From G963665925 sp963676345 (lineage in GTDB: Bacteria; Bacillota; Clostridia; Peptostreptococcales; Acidaminobacteraceae): a stretch of 64,000 nucleotides of DNA. The stretch's first letter is position 1. Every line of letters starts with the position of its first letter. Below the pieces are notes generated by a model. That model had not been told where the DNA came from and did no database searches. It saw only the letters and a program-made list of their open reading frames with translations. The position numbers and the translations under genes are program-made. The DNA is taken from contig CAXXTS010000006.1 of NCBI GenBank assembly GCA_963676345.2, positions 62,001 through 126,000 on the forward strand, read 5' to 3'. Below, piece by piece: positions 8,384 to 17,051 of this stretch.

Positions 8384-10024
8384 ATGGAACATTTCGGTAT
8401 TTTGTCATTGCTTCCGCCGCTTGTGGCAGTTGCTTTGGCCTTTAAGACTAAGCAGGTTATTCCGTCGCTTTTTGCAGCAATCGTAGTGGGGGCAACCATC
8501 ATTTCAGGCGGCAATATCTTTGCGGGTTTTGGAACAGCAGTTCAGCATTACATAGCAGGCTCTCTCGCATCTGAATGGAACGCAGGTATTATTATTTTTG
8601 ATATTGGACTCGGCGGCATGATCGGTATTGTGGCAAAGTCGGGTGGCGCCAAAGCGATTGCCGAGTTTCTTGGCAGTAAAGTAAGAAGTGCAAAAAGTGC
8701 AATGGTGGCAACTTGGGCAATGGGACTCGGTATTTTTTTCGATGACTATTCCAACACCCTGCTGGTTGGCACAACCATGCGACCACTTATGGATGAGAAA
8801 CGGATTTCGCGTGAAAAATTGGCTTTCTTGACAGATGCAACTGCAGCGCCGGTCGCATCTATGGCATTTATTTCAACATGGATTGCCTATGAACTTGGAC
8901 TATTGAAAGATGCATTTGAAATGATTGGTGTTGAAGCCAATGCATACGGTGTATTTCTTCAGTCCATACCATTTAGGTTTTATAGTCTTCTGATGCTTGG
9001 TTTTGTACTCATGGTTTCGATTACAGGCCGTGACTTTGGACCAATGCTTAAGGCCGAGCGTCGTGCGCGTCGTGAGGGCAAGCTTGTGGCAGATGGCTCA
9101 ACCCCACTGGCATCAAAAGAACTGACAGATATGGATATTCCAGAAGGGACACCGCTGCGGGTTATGAATGCAGTTGTTCCAATCCTGACCGTGATTGTAG
9201 TACTGATTGCAGGGCTTTATACAAATGGTCGTGCAGCGGTACTCTCTGGAGGTGATGAGGCCCTGATTGCAGCGGTCAAAGCCACACCGTTTGCAAGTGA
9301 CGTGCTCCGTCAGATCATTGGCAGCGCCAACACATCAGTAGCCATGATGTGGGCAGCTTATTCAGGGTCAATTGTTGCTTTTCTCATGGTCCTATTCCAG
9401 CGTATCCTCACATTTTCAGAGGCACTAGAAGCATGGACGGACGGTGCCAAATCACTCATGATTGCACTGATGGTACTGGTTTTAGCTTGGGGTATAGGCG
9501 GTATTTGCAAGGACCTCGGCACAGCTAAATATCTGGTGGGTATTCTTGACGGTAAAATTTCAGCGTCGGTACTGCCGCTGGCTGTTTTCTTACTTGGCTG
9601 CTTCATTGCATTCGCAACGGGTACTTCTTGGGGAACCACTGCCATTCTCATGCCAATAGCTGTACCGCTAGTTTATCAGCTGAGTGGTGGAGACACCGGC
9701 ATTATTCTAAATGCAACCATAGGTGCTGTCTTTACAGGCGCTGTGTTTGGCGACCACTGTTCACCAATTTCAGACACAACCATCATGTCCTCCATGGCAT
9801 CGGCTTCAGACCATATTGACCATGTGAAGACACAAATTCCGTATTCGCTGACAGTTGCAGCAATAGCAGTCCTTGTAGGTTATTTGCCTGCGGCTATGTT
9901 TGGCATCAATCCACTCATTTCTTTAGTTCTTGGATTTGCATGTTGCTACGGTGTGGTTCGATTCGTCGGCAAGGAAGTCGAAGAGGGCATTCCAGATCAA
10001 ATCAAAGAGTCTAAAGCCTCTTAA
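8384..10024 (+). CDS. NhaC-family Na+/H+ (or amino-acid) antiporter
   Basis: A 546-residue polytopic membrane protein of the NhaC/Na_H_antiporter family with about 12 hydrophobic segments. Family-typical stretches include FFDDYSNTLLVGTTMRPLMD, ATAAPVASMAFISTWIAYE and ATGTSWGTTAILMPIAVPL, and FGDHCSPISDTTIMSSMAS near the end. Start is the ATG preceded by AAGGGGGGAT. It precedes the ornithine carbamoyltransferase and carbamate kinase genes. Members of this family in arginine-catabolic loci have been thought to move amino acids as well as Na+/H+, so citrulline, arginine or ornithine exchange is possible here; sequence alone does not decide. Confidence 0.85.
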   Translation: MEHFGILSLLPPLVAVALAFKTKQVIPSLFAAIVVGATIISGGNIFAGFGTAVQHYIAGSLASEWNAGIIIFDIGLGGMIGIVAKSGGAKAIAEFLGSKVRSAKSAMVATWAMGLGIFFDDYSNTLLVGTTMRPLMDEKRISREKLAFLTDATAAPVASMAFISTWIAYELGLLKDAFEMIGVEANAYGVFLQSIPFRFYSLLMLGFVLMVSITGRDFGPMLKAERRARREGKLVADGSTPLASKELTDMDIPEGTPLRVMNAVVPILTVIVVLIAGLYTNGRAAVLSGGDEALIAAVKATPFASDVLRQIIGSANTSVAMMWAAYSGSIVAFLMVLFQRILTFSEALEAWTDGAKSLMIALMVLVLAWGIGGICKDLGTAKYLVGILDGKISASVLPLAVFLLGCFIAFATGTSWGTTAILMPIAVPLVYQLSGGDTGIILNATIGAVFTGAVFGDHCSPISDTTIMSSMASASDHIDHVKTQIPYSLTVAAIAVLVGYLPAAMFGINPLISLVLGFACCYGVVRFVGKEVEEGIPDQIKESKAS

Positions 10025-10086
10025 GAGTGGCCAAGCTGTTGAACACAGAAGGGGTGGTCAACTAGGCCACAAAAAATTAAAAGATT

Positions 10087-10117
10087 TGAATCACAGGTTA
10101 ATTGCTTTTGTGATTCA
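10087..10117. repeat. Inverted repeat between antiporter and arcB
   Basis: TGAATCACA (10087-10095) and TGTGATTCA (10109-10117) are perfect 9-base arms 13 bases apart. No T-run follows, so an operator is as likely as an RNA hairpin. The TGAAT/ATTCA ends recall ARG-box halves, but the spacing does not fit that site. Confidence 0.4.
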
Positions 10118-10135
10118 TGAACATTAAAAGAGAGT

Positions 10136-10170
10136 CATATCAAGTGCAGATGTGTTTGATATGGCTTTCT
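10136..10170 (+). terminator. Weak terminator-like hairpin ahead of arcB
   Basis: CATATCAA (10136-10143) pairs with TTGATATG (10156-10163), followed by GCTTTCTC. The T-tract is poor, so partial termination or attenuation between the antiporter gene and arcB is the most that can be claimed. Confidence 0.35.
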
Positions 10171-10219
10171 CAACGCTCAAAAACAAACAAATGGATCATT
10201 TATGAAGGAGGAAATTAAT

Positions 10220-11212
10220 ATGCCAGTAAACATGAGGGGAAGACATTTCATAACACTTAAAGACTACACGCCAGAAGAAATACGCTACCTGCTCAAGCTT
10301 TCAGCAGACCTAAAGGTGAAAAAACGTGCAGGTATTCAGGGCGACCTTTTAGAGGGCAAGAATATTGTACTCCTGTTTGAAAAGACATCTACAAGAACTC
10401 GGTGTGCCTTTGAAGTTGCAGCCTATGATGAAGGTGCCAGTGTAACCTTTCTCTCTAATAGCCAAATGGGTAAGAAGGAGTCCATTGAAGATACGGCCAA
10501 GGTGCTCGGGCGGTACTATGATGGCATTGAGTTCAGGGGCTTCAAGCAGGAAACCGTTGAAAATTTGGCTGCACATGCAGGGGTGCCTGTATGGAATGGT
10601 TTAACGGATATGTATCATCCAACACAAATTCTTGCAGATTTTTTAACCATAACTGAGCATGTTCATAAACCGCTGAGTAAGGTCAAGTTTGTTTATGCAG
10701 GCGATGCTCGAAACAACATGGGTAACTCACTGATGATTGGCGCCGCTAAGATGGGGATGCATTTTGTTGCACTGGCACCAAAAGCCTTATGGCCTGCTGA
10801 ATCATTTGTAGAAGAAATGCGTCAGATTGCCCTTGAGACGGGGGGCAAGATCGAACTCTCAGAGGATCTTGCAGTAGTAAAGGGGGCAGACGTTATCTAT
10901 ACAGATGTATGGGTATCTATGGGGGAAGAAGATCAGTTTGCTGAGCGTATTGAGTTGCTGCAGCCTTATCAGGTAAATATGGATATGATTAAGAAGACAG
11001 AAAATAAGGATGTCATTTTTATGCACTGTCTACCAGCCTTCCATGATGAAAAGACGCGCATTGGTGCTGAAATTAAAGAGAAGTACAAAATAGGTGAAAT
11101 GGAAGTAACAGATGCGGTGTTTAGAAGTAAGCACGCCGTTGTATTTGATGAAGCAGAAAACAGAATGCATACAATAAAGGCGGTTATGTGTGCTACAGCA
11201 GGGAAGTGTTAA
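10220..11212 (+). CDS. arcB: Ornithine carbamoyltransferase (catabolic, ArcB-type)
   Basis: A 330-residue cytoplasmic enzyme that exchanges the carbamoyl group between citrulline/phosphate and ornithine/carbamoyl phosphate. Signature motifs are present: carbamoyl-phosphate loop EKTSTRTRCAFE (about 55-66), HPTQILADFLT in the middle and ornithine-binding HCLPAFHD near residue 275. Length is normal. The start at 10220 follows AAGGAGG; an in-frame ATG six codons earlier lies on top of that ribosome site. The carbamate kinase gene follows 11 bases after the stop, so this pair should run in the citrulline-degrading direction and yield ATP. An arginine deiminase gene is not in the window. Confidence 0.95.
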   Translation: MPVNMRGRHFITLKDYTPEEIRYLLKLSADLKVKKRAGIQGDLLEGKNIVLLFEKTSTRTRCAFEVAAYDEGASVTFLSNSQMGKKESIEDTAKVLGRYYDGIEFRGFKQETVENLAAHAGVPVWNGLTDMYHPTQILADFLTITEHVHKPLSKVKFVYAGDARNNMGNSLMIGAAKMGMHFVALAPKALWPAESFVEEMRQIALETGGKIELSEDLAVVKGADVIYTDVWVSMGEEDQFAERIELLQPYQVNMDMIKKTENKDVIFMHCLPAFHDEKTRIGAEIKEKYKIGEMEVTDAVFRSKHAVVFDEAENRMHTIKAVMCATAGKC

Positions 11213-11223
11213 AGGAGGCATCT

Positions 11224-12177
11224 ATGAAACAAAACAAGAAACAAAAGATTGTAGTGGCGCTTGGGGGCAATGCACTGGGTAAGACCCCTAATGAACAGAT
11301 GGCTCTAGTTAAACATACAGCACGTCCAATTGTGGATTTAATCGAAGAGGGGCATGAGGTTGTTCTTGCCCATGGGAATGGTCCGCAGGTGGGTATGATT
11401 AATCTGGCAATGGAAACGGCCTCTGGTACACAAGCAGCAGGAACGCCGGAGATGCCATTCCCGGAGTGTGGTGCCATGAGTCAGGGCTATATTGGATATC
11501 ATTTGCAAAATGCCATCCGTGAGGAGTTGCTTGTGCGAGATATTCAAATGCCTGTAGCGACCGTGGTAACGCAAGTTATCGTAAGTCCGGATGATCCGGC
11601 GTTTGAGAATCCGTCCAAGCCAATAGGTGCGTTTTATAATGAAGAGACCGCTCGGGTGCTGCGTGAACAAAAGGGCTATAACATGATTGAAGATGCAGGG
11701 CGCGGCTGGCGCAGGGTTGTACCAAGTCCAATCCCATTCGATGTGGCGGAGAAAGAAACCATCAAAACCCTTGTCGGTGCAGGGCATGTGGTGATTACGG
11801 TTGGTGGAGGGGGTATTCCCGTGGTTCGTGATGGTCACAAACTGGTAGGGGTACCTGCTGTAATAGACAAAGATTTCGCATCTGCAAAAATTGCTGAAAT
11901 TTTAGAGGCAGACTATCTGATCATTTTAACGGCGGTTGACAAGGTTGCCATTAACTATGGCAAAGCGAATGAAACATGGTTGAGCAAGTTGAGTGTGCGT
12001 GAAGCGGAAGATTTGGCAGGGGCAGGGCACTTTGCACCGGGGTCAATGCTGCCAAAAGTCAAGGCGGCGGTACAGTTTGCCCAGTCTGGGCCAGGTAGAA
12101 AATCTCTTATTACTTCGCTCGAAAAGGCCAAAGAAGGCATTCGTGGAGAAACAGGAACACTGATTACAACTGAATAG
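11224..12177 (+). CDS. arcC: Carbamate kinase
   Basis: A 317-residue enzyme of the amino acid kinase family that makes ATP from carbamoyl phosphate and ADP. It shows VVALGGNALG at residues 8-17, AHGNGPQVG near 50, the family insertion with CGAMSQGYIGYHLQN, VTVGGGGIPVV, and ILTAVDKVAINYG. Start is the ATG after AAAGGAGGC; an upstream in-frame start lies inside arcB. Cotranscribed with arcB and ended by a strong terminator at 12225. Together they form the energy-yielding half of the arginine deiminase pathway, or of another carbamoyl-compound pathway. Confidence 0.95.
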   Translation: MKQNKKQKIVVALGGNALGKTPNEQMALVKHTARPIVDLIEEGHEVVLAHGNGPQVGMINLAMETASGTQAAGTPEMPFPECGAMSQGYIGYHLQNAIREELLVRDIQMPVATVVTQVIVSPDDPAFENPSKPIGAFYNEETARVLREQKGYNMIEDAGRGWRRVVPSPIPFDVAEKETIKTLVGAGHVVITVGGGGIPVVRDGHKLVGVPAVIDKDFASAKIAEILEADYLIILTAVDKVAINYGKANETWLSKLSVREAEDLAGAGHFAPGSMLPKVKAAVQFAQSGPGRKSLITSLEKAKEGIRGETGTLITTE

Positions 12178-12224
12178 ATGTATGATGTGTTCTAGATTGA
12201 ATAGCAAGTGCATATTAGACCAGG

Positions 12225-12263
12225 AAAAAGGTTCATTTGTCATAAAGACAAGTGAACCTTTTT
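12225..12263 (+). terminator. Rho-independent terminator after arcC
   Basis: Arms AAAAAGGTTCATTTGTC and GACAAGTGAACCTTTTT (one T-G pair) surround loop ATAAA, with the T-run built into the second arm. It closes the antiporter-arcBC unit. Confidence 0.9.
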
Positions 12264-12383
12264 CGATTTGAACGCTGGTTTTTATGAGGAGAATATACGG
12301 GAAAATAATTTTAAAGCCCTACGAGGGTCTTTAGGAGTTTTTGAAGAATATAGTATAAAATGGGGTAGAGGATATGATACGGG

Positions 12384-14009
12384 ATGCTATATGCAAATCG
12401 AGAGATTTGTAAAAAATATGAGAGTAGGATGGAAGCTATGACAAAGAGCAGGCAAATGTGCGATATTGATCATATGAATTTTTTAGAATCCATTGTGAGT
12501 GAGTTGACTCAGATTGGGATTGAACTTTCTGCAGAAAAAGATGTAGACAAGCTGCTTGAGAAAATTTTGATCAACTGCATGAATATTACCGGGTGCGATG
12601 CGGGCAGCCTTTACTTTAAAGAAAAATGTGACGGAGTGGACTGTCTTCGGTTTAGATACACACAGAATAAGTCAAAGCAGTTTCCCTTTAAGTCCTTCAC
12701 ATTACCGATTAATAAAAACAGTATTGCTGGGGCATGTGCCTTTAATGGCAGTACCTATAACCTGAAAACCATGGATGAGAGTTATGAAAAAATAGGCATC
12801 CGCCATGATGGGAGCTTTGACAAGTCCATGGGCTACAAAACTGCCAACATGCTCGTTATTCCAATGAAAAACTACAGTGGCGATGTTATAGGGGTCCTCC
12901 AGCTTATAAACAAGAAAAAAGATCCAAAAGAAGTATTTGAAGTACCTGAGAACATTCCCCAAAAGACGGTGCCATTTCTGGATCAAGAAGCGGAAATTAT
13001 TGAGAGTATCGCTGCACAAGCGGCAATTTTGATTGAAAGAAGCCAGCTCTTTGACGAAATTGAAGATTTGCTGGAGTCCTTCACCGTTTCCCTTGTAACC
13101 GCGCTCGACCAGCGAGACCCGATTACAGCCGGTCATTCCAAGCGGGTGACAAACTATGCACTGAGCCTCGCCCATAAGGTGAGTGAGATTGATTATGGCC
13201 CTTATAAAGAAGCGCATTTTGCAGAAGAAGAGTACAAGGAACTTTACTACGCAGGCCTCCTTCACGATGTTGGAAAGATTGGGGTACGTGAATATGTGCT
13301 CATGAAACGCAATAAGCTTGAGGACAGTGAAATGGACGCACTGCTCTTTAAATACAAGTGGATTAAAAATCACTTGATGCTTAAGTCCATACAGGCAAGC
13401 TTAAGTGAGCTAGAGCAGACGGTTCTTGATAATATTGATGATTACTACCTATTTGTAGATGATGTAAATAAACGAGGCTTTATGCCAGATGAACTGCTTG
13501 AAAAGCTTCAGGTAATTGGTAGCTATGAAATTGAAATTGAAAACCTTCATCCAGATGGCAGCACAGTGGTTGAGCCGGTTCGACTGCTTACCGCGCATGA
13601 ACTGGAGTCACTGAGTATACGAAAAGGCACACTGACACAGGAAGAACGGTCCATGATTGAATCGCACGCACGGTTTTCGTTCGAAATTTTGTCAGGCATT
13701 AAATGGACAAGAGAACTGAAGCGGGTCCCAATTATATCTGGGTCTCACCATGAAAAAATGAATGGCAAAGGGTATCCCGAGGGGCTGGTGGCAGAACAGA
13801 TGCCAGTACAGGCACGTATTTTGGCAATAGCAGATATTTTTGACGCCTTAACAGCTAAGGACAGACCCTATAAGCCTGCTATTCCTATACCAAAATCCCT
13901 AAATATCATAAAAGAAGAAGCGGACCGGTATCATCTTGATCCGGATTTGGTTGAAATATTTATCAGTGAAAAGGCGTATGAAATTGAAGCAGAGGGGGAG
14001 AGCGCTTGA
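12384..14009 (+). CDS. GAF-HD-GYP domain protein, putative cyclic-di-GMP phosphodiesterase
   Basis: A cytoplasmic signalling protein of up to 541 residues. Residues about 30-215 form a GAF domain (SIVSELTQIGIELSAEKDVD, later VIPMKNYSGDVIGVLQLINK). An HD-GYP domain follows: HSKRVTNYA, HD pair in LHDVGKIG (His294-Asp295), an insertion of roughly 90 residues, then HHEKMNGKGYPEGL with the GYP motif near residue 463. HD-GYP proteins hydrolyse cyclic di-GMP. The start is uncertain: an ATG at 12438, with AGGATGG upstream, is equally plausible. The stop overlaps the next gene, so it is coupled to the MBL-fold and adenylate cyclase genes. Confidence 0.85.
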   Translation: MLYANREICKKYESRMEAMTKSRQMCDIDHMNFLESIVSELTQIGIELSAEKDVDKLLEKILINCMNITGCDAGSLYFKEKCDGVDCLRFRYTQNKSKQFPFKSFTLPINKNSIAGACAFNGSTYNLKTMDESYEKIGIRHDGSFDKSMGYKTANMLVIPMKNYSGDVIGVLQLINKKKDPKEVFEVPENIPQKTVPFLDQEAEIIESIAAQAAILIERSQLFDEIEDLLESFTVSLVTALDQRDPITAGHSKRVTNYALSLAHKVSEIDYGPYKEAHFAEEEYKELYYAGLLHDVGKIGVREYVLMKRNKLEDSEMDALLFKYKWIKNHLMLKSIQASLSELEQTVLDNIDDYYLFVDDVNKRGFMPDELLEKLQVIGSYEIEIENLHPDGSTVVEPVRLLTAHELESLSIRKGTLTQEERSMIESHARFSFEILSGIKWTRELKRVPIISGSHHEKMNGKGYPEGLVAEQMPVQARILAIADIFDALTAKDRPYKPAIPIPKSLNIIKEEADRYHLDPDLVEIFISEKAYEIEAEGESA

Positions 14010-14830
14010 GTGAAATGAGTGTAACATTTTGGGGTGTCGTGGGGTCTTGCCCCGGGGCCAACAGAAGTATTTCAGAATACGGCATTGCAACGCCCTGCAT
14101 CGAAGTAAGGGTGGATGATGTCCTCATCATTTTAGACTGCGGAACAGGGGTTGTTCCGCTTGGAAGAAAGCTCGATGCAGAAAGACCGCTCAATATGAAT
14201 ATGTTTATTACCCATACCCATTGGGATCACGTTCTGGGCATGCCTTTCTTCTCTCAGGCCTATATGCCTGATAATACCTTGAATATTTATGGTCTTAAAC
14301 GGAAGGACATCACCCTGGAAAATGTATTCAAGGGCCTGATGGCTTACCCATACTTTCCAGTCGGATGGGACACGCTCAAAGCAGATATTACATTTACTGA
14401 GCTTGAACCCCATGATGTCGTAACACTTTCAGAAAACTGTAAAGTTGTGAGTTTTCCAACGGTTCACCCTGGGGGGAATCTGGCCTACGCAGTTCATGGA
14501 AACGGCAAGAAAATGGTTTATTTAACAGACCTTGACCACGCTCAGATGGATGAAGAGGCGCTTCAGGCGTTCGTTCAGGACGCTGATGTTCTTATATATG
14601 ATGCCAATTTCACACAGGAAGAGTACGAAATGGATCGCTACGCAGGTTGGGGCCATTCAACGTGGGAGTTTGGTTTAGAGCTGGCTAAGAAATCAGGTGT
14701 CAAGCATCTATCGATTTTCCATCATGGTGTTCAGCGAAAAAAGGAAGAAATGCATGAACTGGAGACGACTCTATATCAGGAGCAAATGCGCGTCAGTGTC
14801 GCCCGCGAGGGTATGACCCTGAGACTGTGA
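14006..14830 (+). CDS. Metallo-beta-lactamase-fold hydrolase, possible cyclic nucleotide phosphodiesterase
   Basis: A 274-residue metal-dependent hydrolase of the RNase Z/class II phosphodiesterase branch. The motif THTHWDH (His70, His72, Asp74, His75) binds the metal pair; further ligands are His in FPTVHPGG, Asp in YLTDLDH and His in IFHHG near the end. I use the TTG overlapping the upstream TGA, because GGGGGAG sits seven bases before it; ATG at 14015 is the alternative. Sandwiched between an HD-GYP protein and an adenylate cyclase, it may degrade a cyclic nucleotide, but that role is inference from context. Confidence 0.75.
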   Translation: MSEMSVTFWGVVGSCPGANRSISEYGIATPCIEVRVDDVLIILDCGTGVVPLGRKLDAERPLNMNMFITHTHWDHVLGMPFFSQAYMPDNTLNIYGLKRKDITLENVFKGLMAYPYFPVGWDTLKADITFTELEPHDVVTLSENCKVVSFPTVHPGGNLAYAVHGNGKKMVYLTDLDHAQMDEEALQAFVQDADVLIYDANFTQEEYEMDRYAGWGHSTWEFGLELAKKSGVKHLSIFHHGVQRKKEEMHELETTLYQEQMRVSVAREGMTLRL

Positions 14831-14837
14831 GGCTGAG

Positions 14838-16919
14838 ATGATGAAATTATTGAGCGTTGAGAATAAATCAGCAGGCAAAAGGGTGTGCGGCGTACTCCTA
14901 ATATGGATGTTAATGGTCACGCTTGCTTCTGCAGGCTTTGCTCAGTCGATTGAAGCCCTTGAAAAAGAAGTAGAAGATGCATCGGGTGCAGAGCGTATAG
15001 AACTGCTGATTAAAATGTCAGAAAGAGAATCGGGATTTGATGCGAAGAAGTCACTTGAACTGGCAAGTGAAGCGGTGAGTGAAGCTGAAGCATTTGGTGA
15101 TGCCCACCTGCTTATTGATGCCCGCAATCAGCTAGGCTATGTCCACATTGTGTTGGAGGATTTTGAATCAGCCTCGGCTGCATTTCAGGCTTCTTATGCA
15201 GAAGCCCTGCCCCTTGGCTATAACAAGGGGGCGGCATTTAGTCAGAATGGGTATGGTCTTCTTTGGTCAAGTGTGGGGGATTATACAAAGGCCCTTGAAA
15301 ACTTCGATCAAGCAGATGAACTCTTTTCTAAAGCTGCCTATGACCTCGGGACTGCCTTTACGATGAATAATCGGGGAACGGTTTATGATGCACTTGGGAA
15401 CTACAAGTTAGCGCTGGATCAATATATTGAAGCGCTTGGTATTTATGAGGAAAATGACAAACAAGAGGAAATTGCAGTTACGTACAATAATATTGGGTCT
15501 ATTAACGTTAAAATGGGCAATATAGAAGATGCACTGGAATACTACACCATGTCCTATGAAATCAATGAGACACTGGGTAGAACGATTGATATGGCCTATT
15601 CCTTAAACAACATCGGGACACTTTATTCAAACCTGTCCTATTACGACGAAGCCCTGTCCATGTTTAACAGTACATATGATTTGGCTTCACAAGCAGACAA
15701 CAAGGGTTTGGCAGCGACAGCCCTCTTCAATATGGCCAGCGCCCATGAAGAAATGGGCAATTTTGATGATGCACTGGAAAACTACAGTGAAGCCATAGAC
15801 AAATATGAAACAGTTGGAGATCAGGAAGGGGTAATTTCAGTTTTTAACAATGTAGGGACCCTTTTTTCTAATATGGGAGACTATGAATCTGCTCTGAAAC
15901 AGCATACCAATGCCTTTCAAATGTCTAGAGATATTTCCTATAGAGAAGGCCTTCAGTCATCGCTGAAAAACATGAGTCAAGACTATGAAGCCTTAGGTGA
16001 TTATGAAAATGCAACGCGGTACTTAACCCTCTATTCTGAACTGCGTGAAGCACTGAGAAATGAAGAAGTTGCCAAGAAGTTTGCCGATGCTCAGACTATT
16101 TATGAGACGGAGAAAAAGGATGCTCAAATAGAAGAGCAAAGACAAGTGCTCACACTGCAATCACTGAGAATTCAATTGATGACGGTCATCATCACGATCA
16201 TTGCCATATTCTTACTTGTGGTGGTTGTGCTCTCTATCAAAATATTCAAAGAACGCCAGAAATCCGAGCGCCTGCTGCTCAATATTCTGCCTAAAAAAGT
16301 GGCGGATACTCTTAAAAAATATGGTAGAACCGAACCGGAAAGTTTTCCGGAGGTCACCATGTACTTTTCTGATATCGTCAGCTTTACGAGTACATCCAAC
16401 AATTTGGATCCGAAGTTTTTGATAGAAGAGCTTAATGATATATTTACAACCTTTGATAACATTATGGAGCGTCATGGCTGTGAACGTATCAAGACCATTG
16501 GAGATGCCTACATGGGCGTGTGCGGATTGCCAGCGCCCAATGCGAATCATGCAGAAAACATTGCACGGGCTGCCATTGAAATTGTTGCAGCGCTTGAAAA
16601 GCGTAATGAAACCGCACAGCAGAGCTGGAGAATACGCGTGGGCATCAATACAGGCCGCGTTACCGGTGGGGTTGTCGGTGTTAAAAAGTACATTTACGAT
16701 GTGTTTGGAGACACGGTAAATACAGCCTCTAGAATGGAGTCCAACTCAGAACCAATGCGTATTAATGTATCGGACACGACCTATGAAATATTGAAAGATA
16801 AATTCGAATTTGAAAAGCGTGAGCCTGTTGAAGTTAAGGGGAAAGGCGTATTTCAAATGTATTTTCTAAACCCTAGAGAGACGGATTTTGAATTGGTTGA
16901 AAGCACCGAGACAGATTAA
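14838..16919 (+). CDS. TPR-repeat membrane protein with class III adenylate cyclase domain
   Basis: A 693-residue protein with a signal peptide (residues 1-36), many extracytoplasmic tetratricopeptide repeats (about 60-400, each with YxxALEYY-like helices), a coiled segment, one membrane helix (about 445-468) and a C-terminal class III nucleotidyl cyclase domain (about 505-685). Metal Asps are D512 in FSDIVSFT and D556 in TIGDAYMG. The base-selecting pair appears to be K552 and D621, the pattern of adenylate rather than guanylate cyclases. The repeats probably sense a protein or cell-wall ligand outside and tune cAMP synthesis inside. It is last of three coupled signalling genes. Confidence 0.85.
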   Translation: MMKLLSVENKSAGKRVCGVLLIWMLMVTLASAGFAQSIEALEKEVEDASGAERIELLIKMSERESGFDAKKSLELASEAVSEAEAFGDAHLLIDARNQLGYVHIVLEDFESASAAFQASYAEALPLGYNKGAAFSQNGYGLLWSSVGDYTKALENFDQADELFSKAAYDLGTAFTMNNRGTVYDALGNYKLALDQYIEALGIYEENDKQEEIAVTYNNIGSINVKMGNIEDALEYYTMSYEINETLGRTIDMAYSLNNIGTLYSNLSYYDEALSMFNSTYDLASQADNKGLAATALFNMASAHEEMGNFDDALENYSEAIDKYETVGDQEGVISVFNNVGTLFSNMGDYESALKQHTNAFQMSRDISYREGLQSSLKNMSQDYEALGDYENATRYLTLYSELREALRNEEVAKKFADAQTIYETEKKDAQIEEQRQVLTLQSLRIQLMTVIITIIAIFLLVVVVLSIKIFKERQKSERLLLNILPKKVADTLKKYGRTEPESFPEVTMYFSDIVSFTSTSNNLDPKFLIEELNDIFTTFDNIMERHGCERIKTIGDAYMGVCGLPAPNANHAENIARAAIEIVAALEKRNETAQQSWRIRVGINTGRVTGGVVGVKKYIYDVFGDTVNTASRMESNSEPMRINVSDTTYEILKDKFEFEKREPVEVKGKGVFQMYFLNPRETDFELVESTETD

Positions 16920-17051
16920 AGCTATGAAAGGGAAGCAGGATTTTGAAGGTGCTTTGTATAAGTATCTATACAATCGAGTGAATTTCGTGTGTGCTTACGC
17001 GAGATTTATCGTGATGTGTGGAGACAATGGAATTGAGGAGGACTTTACAAA

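Noticed and set aside
12702..13373. A 223-codon minus-strand open frame
   Set aside because: It lies wholly inside the GAF-HD-GYP gene, has no ribosome site and no recognisable domain; a shadow frame.
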